From contig DEBE01000092.1 in the NCBI GenBank assembly GCA_002348425.1, positions 1-11,247 on the forward strand: DNA of 11,247 nt. Reading direction: 5' to 3'. Numbering within the stretch: position 1 is the stretch's first letter; the number at the start of each line of letters is the position of its first letter. The notes beneath the pieces were generated by a model, which was not told the DNA's origin, searched no databases, and saw only the letters and a list, made by a program, of their open reading frames with translations. The translations under genes and the position numbers were made by a program. Positions 7,362 through 11,247 of the stretch are shown one piece after another. Source of the stretch: Alphaproteobacteria bacterium UBA2964 (lineage in GTDB: Bacteria; Pseudomonadota; Alphaproteobacteria; MPNO01; UBA2964).

Positions 7362-8192
7362 TCATTGTCCCCCACTGCAATTTATTACCTCGCCAGTGAT
7401 AAATTCCGCATCGTCTGATGCCAGAAATGCTATCGCCGCAGCCTGCTCTTCGGGGGTTCCTCTTCGACGAAGTGCCTGTTGAGAACGACTATTTGCAATC
7501 ATTTCCTCTCTATATCTCTCGCTTTCTTCTTTAGGAAGATCCTTTACTTCAATCCCAGGCTTTATAGTTAGTCTTGACGTTATTCGATCTGGAATATCTG
7601 TCCCCCCCGGTGAAACAGTATTCACTCGAATTCCATATCGTCCGTATTCCATTGATAAAACCTTAGTGAGCGCTAAAATCCCGCCCTTACTAGAAGCGTA
7701 TGGCGCGCGGTATAGGCCTTGAATCGATTGTGATCCGAGATTTATTATTGAGCCTTGTTTTTGATTCATCATAACGGGGAGGACGGCCCGACAACACCAA
7801 AGAGTAGGTTTTAAAGATCGTTCCAACTCGAGTTCTATCTCTTTTTCGTCATATAGGTGGAATGGTTTCATCCAAATCGTGCCACCGACATTATTTACAA
7901 GAACATCTATTCTCCCATATGCATCTATTGTTTGTTCAATAAGTTCTTGGGCACCTGAAAACGTAGTTAAATCGGATACGATCTTGATAACGTCTGTGCC
8001 GTGTGCCTTGAGCTCATTTGTCGTTTTACTCGCGCTTTCATCAATCCTGTCGGAAACAACTATTTTTCCACCTTCTTGAGCCATCCTTAGGACTGTCGCT
8101 TTCCCAATTCCTTGTCCGGAACCGGTGACAATACAAACTTTATCTTTCAAGCGCCGCGCTCCAGCGGCGCGTATATCAATATTGTCTGTCAT
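7362..8192 (-). CDS. BenD-like cis-dihydrodiol (dihydroxycyclohexadiene carboxylate) dehydrogenase, SDR family
   Basis: NAD(P)-dependent short-chain dehydrogenase, cytoplasmic, 276 residues, that would oxidise a cis-dihydrodiol made by a ring-hydroxylating oxygenase. Features in order: cofactor loop TGSGQGIG at 23-30, Asp48 after the second strand (suggesting NAD preference), NNVGG at 100-104, catalytic Ser154, and Tyr165/Lys169 in YASSK. The stretch NNVGGTIWMKPF with RSLKPTLWCCRAVLP at 125-139 matches, from memory, the distinctive middle of BenD/XylL (benzoate and toluate dihydrodiol dehydrogenases) and not general SDRs; APGG-like VSPGGTD at 193-199 also fits. As in BenD, the usual catalytic Asn is replaced by Ser126. 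The ATG at 8190-8192 has a good AAGGAG five bases upstream, giving an N-terminal extension of about ten residues. It lies 26 bases after the Rieske gene and is probably co-transcribed with it. A general SDR role remains possible. Confidence 0.88.
   Translation of the reverse strand: MTDNIDIRAAGARRLKDKVCIVTGSGQGIGKATVLRMAQEGGKIVVSDRIDESASKTTNELKAHGTDVIKIVSDLTTFSGAQELIEQTIDAYGRIDVLVNNVGGTIWMKPFHLYDEKEIELELERSLKPTLWCCRAVLPVMMNQKQGSIINLGSQSIQGLYRAPYASSKGGILALTKVLSMEYGRYGIRVNTVSPGGTDIPDRITSRLTIKPGIEVKDLPKEESERYREEMIANSRSQQALRRRGTPEEQAAAIAFLASDDAEFITGEVINCSGGQ
8151..8170 (-). repeat. GC-rich hairpin in the first codons of the dehydrogenase gene
   Basis: A perfect, all-GC 7-bp inverted repeat (8151-8157 and 8164-8170) with a six-base loop, covering codons 8-14 of the dehydrogenase. 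It stands out in AT-rich surroundings, about 20 bases past the start codon. It could influence translation or RNA processing at the oxygenase/dehydrogenase junction, or simply reflect the Ala-Ala-Gly-Ala-Arg-Arg coding sequence. Confidence 0.5.
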
Positions 8193-8218
8193 ATTAGCTC
8201 CTTTTGATTAGCGGAATC

Positions 8219-9502
8219 TTAGATAGAGGTATGCGGTATACCGGGTTTCACTCTCATTGGATCCCCGGGTGCTTCGCTAAAGGGCACATTTCTCGGGAGA
8301 ACAAAAGAAGCTGATCGAATTGCTTGAGTTTCCGGATCAATTCCAGATGGCTTTTTTCCCTTTTCGAGATCGAGAGCGGCTTTGGATAAACGGCTACGCG
8401 CCATTACAATTGCTTTGTCGGTCAAAACTAGATTTTCCCGAATTCGGTCTTGAATCGGTCCCATGCTCTCCTGTAAAGATGCATCCTGCATGGCAATTCC
8501 TTGGACACCACTGTACGTTGCGCGCGCTTTCTGCGCTGCTCGGTCTATTAAATAGTCATTCTCTTTGTTAATTGAGGGACGAAAGGTTCCGGGTATTAAA
8601 TCTACATGCAGACCTCCTCCCTTTTGCATTATTTTTAGTTCCTTTTGGTTTAATGGCCTAGATGGGTGATAGGAAAAAGTCCAAGCAAAACAATTATGGT
8701 CATCAATAGGAACCCAGGCATGGCCATTTAAAGGATTATCGCCGTAGGGAGGAACAATTGTGTACCAAGGCATAATCCATGGTGTAACCCGCCAATAAAA
8801 TTGTTCATTTTCTGCATTTCTACGCACACCAATACTCAATCCGAAGGGGGCTTCTTCGACTTCAAATTTCGGCTTTCGGTCGGCCATATGATAATTTGAA
8901 CCCTTCGACCCGTGATGTAACGGGTCACTTTTGAGTTCGCCACTATGAAGAAATCCAACATGGCTTGAGTCTATCCCACCCTCAAGAGCCTGCAGGTAGT
9001 TGCACTCTTCCCAACGTTTAGAATGAAAGAATTGGCTTTCTGGTATACTTGTCCATTCAAAAGCTGGTGGAGGGGGTTTATATTCTAATGGTCCCATATA
9101 AGCCCAAACTATTCCGCCTTTCTGCACGCAGGGGTATGAGGTAATTTTTATATCTTTACAATAATCACTATTTTCTGGTTCAGAGGGGATTTCTACGCAT
9201 TGGCCAGTATAGTCGTATTTCCAACCATGATATGGACAACGAATACCTTTTTCTTCATTCCGTCCGAACCACAAAGATACGCGGCGATGTGCGCAAAATT
9301 CTTCGATTAACCCAATTCTTCCATCACTATCACGAAAAGCGATCAGTTTTTCTGATAAAAGAGTTACCCGTACCGGAGGACAATCAGGGTCAGGGACTTC
9401 AGATGCTAAAAGAAAAGGAATCCAATATCTACGGAAGAGGTTACCCATGGGTGTTCCTGGACCAGTTTCCGTAACAAGTTTGCTTCTCTCGATTGTTAAC
9501 AC
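8219..9502 (-). CDS. Rieske non-haem iron oxygenase, alpha subunit, phthalate 4,5-dioxygenase family
   Basis: Ring-hydroxylating or O-demethylating oxygenase, cytoplasmic, 427 residues. Residues 27-130 form the Rieske domain, with the [2Fe-2S] ligands Cys70-x-His72 and Cys89-x2-His92 spaced by 16 residues as in the phthalate group (CAHRR ... CPYHGWKYD). The catalytic domain has NYLQALEGGIDSSH near 168-181 with bridging Asp178 and iron ligands His181 and His186. The third ligand is likely Asp352 in the family motif MGPIQDR. The start is GTG at 9500-9502, chosen because GAGGTGA sits eight bases upstream and the N-terminal ERSKLVTETGPGTPMGNLFRRYW is typical of the family. Members work as homo-oligomers with a separate FMN/[2Fe-2S] reductase; no reductase, ferredoxin or beta subunit is in the window. 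The downstream BenD-like gene suggests cis-dihydroxylation over demethylation. The aromatic substrate is unknown. Confidence 0.92.
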   Translation of the reverse strand: MLTIERSKLVTETGPGTPMGNLFRRYWIPFLLASEVPDPDCPPVRVTLLSEKLIAFRDSDGRIGLIEEFCAHRRVSLWFGRNEEKGIRCPYHGWKYDYTGQCVEIPSEPENSDYCKDIKITSYPCVQKGGIVWAYMGPLEYKPPPPAFEWTSIPESQFFHSKRWEECNYLQALEGGIDSSHVGFLHSGELKSDPLHHGSKGSNYHMADRKPKFEVEEAPFGLSIGVRRNAENEQFYWRVTPWIMPWYTIVPPYGDNPLNGHAWVPIDDHNCFAWTFSYHPSRPLNQKELKIMQKGGGLHVDLIPGTFRPSINKENDYLIDRAAQKARATYSGVQGIAMQDASLQESMGPIQDRIRENLVLTDKAIVMARSRLSKAALDLEKGKKPSGIDPETQAIRSASFVLPRNVPFSEAPGDPMRVKPGIPHTSI

Positions 9503-9651
9503 AGACTTTTCACCTCAAGGATAATTTATAAGGGTCTAGCAGAATTAATAAAAACATTGATGGCCGCCAAGGCATGCCCATAGTAATTGGTAATTTCCGT
9601 TGAATGCTTTGTTCCTAAAAATTTAATACAGGTTTTTATTTTTGTTAAGAT

Positions 9652-9680
9652 AATTTAAATCCTAACTTAATTTAATTTAA
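9652..9680 (+). repeat. AATTTAA heptamer cluster in the divergent spacer
   Basis: AATTTAA occurs at 9652-9658 and as two overlapping copies at 9669-9680, just upstream of the DUF3108 gene. The 198-bp spacer 9503-9703 otherwise holds a perfect GGCATGCC palindrome at 9571-9578 and no gene. The cluster overlaps the place where a promoter would be expected (TTGTTA at 9642, then an AT-rich -10 region), so it may be only promoter-like AT richness. Confidence 0.3.
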
Positions 9681-9703
9681 ACCATAAGGACGAATAAGCA
9701 TTG

Positions 9704-10537
9704 ATGCGGACACTCATCTATTTTTCTTGTTGTTATTTTTTTCTGACTTCCATGATAGTAAACGCTAATGACTTAAAGAAAATTAAACTTGAGTATGAGG
9801 TTTATATTGGCGGTTTGCGCGCAATAACAGCTAATCTGCATAATGCTTTTAGCGAGAAAACGTATGACACAACACTTAATTTACAGACCGAGGGTATCAC
9901 CGGTAAATTGTTCCAATGGTCCTTTTCCGCATTCTCTTTTGGAGAGATAAAAAAAAATAAAGTTATTCCATGGAAAGCGGGTCGCGATAGCACCTGGCGG
10001 GGAAAGAAACGTAGTGCACGTCTAACATTTGGTAGGGGCGGTGTTCCAACCGTGACATTGATCCCTGATCCAGAAATGAAAAATAAAGAACAAATTCCCT
10101 CAAAAAAGCTTATGCATACACGAGACTTAACAGGAGCTCTTGTGTCTCATTTATTTCGTGCGGCAGCAACTAATTCTTGCGTTCGATCCGAACGTATTTT
10201 CGATGGAAAGCGTCGTTATAATTTGATATTCGAAGGTCAGATTGAGGAGCAATTAAAGCGTGACCAATATTCACCCTATGGAGGGCCAACCTTAAGATGT
10301 CAGTTTAAGATGGAAAAAATAGCCGGTTTTCGCCCTAAAGCCTCTCGCTATAAGTGGATGTCCGATGGTTCAGCTCGTATTTGGCTAGCCCGGGTATTTC
10401 CCAATACCATGATGGTTCCAATACGTTTGGAAGCTGACACGACTTTCGGAGGATTATTTATATATCTAGTTTCCGCGACCCAAATTCATAAGGGAAAAAA
10501 AACTGAAATTAAAAGAATACAAAAAACGGCAAAATAA
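9704..10537 (+). CDS. DUF3108 domain exported protein
   Basis: Exported protein of the DUF3108 family; the function is not established, and the family is common in proteobacteria as a periplasmic or envelope protein. It has 277 residues from the ATG. A signal peptide covers about residues 1-21 (MRTLIYFSCCYFFLTSMIV, then cleavage after NA). The rest fits the family's beta-rich pattern: YEVYIGGLRA near 31-40, an LTGALVSHLFRAA helix near 141-153, a single Cys then RIFDGKRRYNL near 164-174, a second Cys in LRCQFKMEKIAGF near 197-209, and the end motif MVPIRLEADTTFGG. The two Cys could pair in the periplasm. A TTG at 9701, directly before the ATG, is an alternative start; AAGGA at 9686-9690 is slightly far from either. 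It is 134 bases upstream of glmU on the same strand. Confidence 0.82.
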   Translation: MRTLIYFSCCYFFLTSMIVNANDLKKIKLEYEVYIGGLRAITANLHNAFSEKTYDTTLNLQTEGITGKLFQWSFSAFSFGEIKKNKVIPWKAGRDSTWRGKKRSARLTFGRGGVPTVTLIPDPEMKNKEQIPSKKLMHTRDLTGALVSHLFRAAATNSCVRSERIFDGKRRYNLIFEGQIEEQLKRDQYSPYGGPTLRCQFKMEKIAGFRPKASRYKWMSDGSARIWLARVFPNTMMVPIRLEADTTFGGLFIYLVSATQIHKGKKTEIKRIQKTAK

Positions 10538-10619
10538 AGTTTAATTGCCATTTTTCTGGCTAATATTGATAGCACATTGTATCTATGATTTTCCATCCAT
10601 TGGAATTTAATTAGCTGAT

Positions 10620-10647
10620 TTGTGTTAAAATATGCGATGTTTAATTT
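10620..10647 (+). promoter_or_regulatory. Putative glmU promoter
   Basis: TTGTGT (10620-10625) and TAATTT (10642-10647) with 16 bases between them would start transcription near 10654, about 18 bases before the glmU ATG. No clear terminator follows the DUF3108 gene, so read-through from it is also possible. Only a weak AAGAAAG ribosome site precedes the ATG. Confidence 0.25.
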
Positions 10648-10671
10648 TATGCTTATTGGAAATTAAGAAAG

Positions 10672-11247
10672 ATGTCTGAAAATAGACTTGCTGTAGTAGT
10701 TCTTGCTGCCGGGATGGGTGCCCGCATGAAGTCCCAGTATCCAAAAGTTCTGCATCCTGTGGGAGGAACACCAATGATCGGCCACATTTTAAAGCGGGCA
10801 AATCTTATTGGTGCGGATCGTGTCGTTGTTGTGACGGGACCAAAGATGACGGAGGTTATTGAATTTGTAGCTCCGGTAGAAGCAGTTATTCAGGAAAAGC
10901 CCCTTGGTACTGGCCATGCCGTTCTTACCACTCGAAATATCCTAGAAGGTGCAGCTGATGATGTGCTGGTGCTTTTCGGTGATACGCCCTTACTAACCGA
11001 AGATACAATGAAAATGATGATTGAAACTAGGCAAGGTAAAAATAACCCGGCGGCCGTCGTTCTAGGTTTTACTCCCGATGACCCTCTAGAATATGGCAGA
11101 TTAGTAATAGGAGAGAATGGCCAGCTGGAAAAAATAGTTGAATTCAAAGATTGCGATGACGAAGAAAAAAAGATTTCCTTATGCAACGCCGGGATTATGG
11201 CCATGGATGGTAAACGATTATATGGCTTGCTTGACCAAATTCAGAAC
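10672..11247 (+). CDS. glmU: Bifunctional N-acetylglucosamine-1-phosphate uridyltransferase/glucosamine-1-phosphate acetyltransferase, 3'-truncated
   Basis: GlmU makes UDP-N-acetylglucosamine, the cytoplasmic precursor of peptidoglycan and lipopolysaccharide. The first 192 codons are present, covering most of the N-terminal uridyltransferase domain; the acetyltransferase beta-helix lies beyond the window. Seen are the nucleotidyltransferase signature LAAGMGARM at 11-19 with PKVLH at 24-28 (catalytic Arg18 and Lys25), Q74 and GTGHA at 79-83 for uracil binding, GDTPL at 103-107 with the metal-binding Asp104, YGR at 141-143 and CNAGI at 171-175. Ala17 replaces the more usual Thr of the GxGTRM signature. 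The ATG at 10672 is the first in frame and directly precedes the family N-terminus. As an essential housekeeping gene it marks ordinary chromosome at this end. Confidence 0.95.
   Translation, partial: MSENRLAVVVLAAGMGARMKSQYPKVLHPVGGTPMIGHILKRANLIGADRVVVVTGPKMTEVIEFVAPVEAVIQEKPLGTGHAVLTTRNILEGAADDVLVLFGDTPLLTEDTMKMMIETRQGKNNPAAVVLGFTPDDPLEYGRLVIGENGQLEKIVEFKDCDDEEKKISLCNAGIMAMDGKRLYGLLDQIQN

Noticed and set aside
9571..9578. GGCATGCC palindrome in the 9503-9703 spacer as an operator
   Set aside because: A single 8-bp palindrome with no extension and no second copy is within chance expectation.
10548..10605. Short inverted repeats (GCCA/TGGC and TTCCA/TGGAA) after the DUF3108 gene as a terminator
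   Set aside because: Stems are only four and five base pairs and lack a following T-run.
10890..11204. 104-codon minus-strand frame opposite glmU
   Set aside because: Ser-rich antisense shadow of a clear housekeeping gene.
1..11247. tRNAs, CRISPR arrays, insertion sequences, integrases or phage genes
   Set aside because: No cloverleaf, spaced repeats, transposase motifs or terminal repeats were seen in any spacer; all spacers are under 210 bases.

Overview
The window holds nine protein-coding genes, two of them cut by the window edges, and no RNA genes. The DNA is moderately AT-rich, with AT-rich spacers and A/T-biased third codon positions. The gene content fits an alphaproteobacterium, perhaps an uncultured marine or Rhodospirillales-like lineage: a hydantoinase/oxoprolinase pair, a BUG-type solute-binding protein, an AbrB-type membrane protein, a phthalate-family Rieske oxygenase, and a DUF3108 exported protein just upstream of glmU. 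This placement is inference from content and style only.

Layout. (1) 1-3745, plus strand: hyuA (5' end outside the window) and hyuB, one base apart, ending in a strong bidirectional hairpin at 3764-3795. (2) 3818-6084, minus strand: an amidohydrolase-2 enzyme followed by an orphan TctC/BUG solute-binding protein. Their 164-bp spacer holds an inverted repeat, a possible promoter and a candidate 28-residue reading frame. (3) 6253-7290, plus strand: an AbrB-family inner-membrane protein, divergent from the amidohydrolase. (4) 7362-9502, minus strand: a Rieske oxygenase alpha subunit followed by a BenD-like dihydrodiol dehydrogenase, 26 bases apart, probably one operon. (5) 9704 to the end, plus strand: a DUF3108 secreted protein and the start of glmU, which look like the conserved chromosomal side of the locus.

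How the genes may work together. Regions 1-4 read as a catabolic locus for small organic, perhaps aromatic or heterocyclic, acids. The solute-binding protein (and possibly the AbrB-type membrane protein) would deal with uptake. HyuAB would open a lactam or hydantoin-like ring using ATP. The Rieske oxygenase and BenD-like dehydrogenase would make and re-aromatise a cis-dihydrodiol. The amidohydrolase could hydrolyse or decarboxylate an intermediate. No reductase, ferredoxin, oxygenase beta subunit, TctA/TctB permease or transcription regulator is present, so the pathway is incomplete as seen and no substrate can be named. I see no convincing wholly new system. The most unusual points are the phthalate-type oxygenase paired with a BenD-type dehydrogenase, the orphan solute-binding protein, the structured tctC leader, and a GC-rich hairpin inside the first codons of the dehydrogenase.
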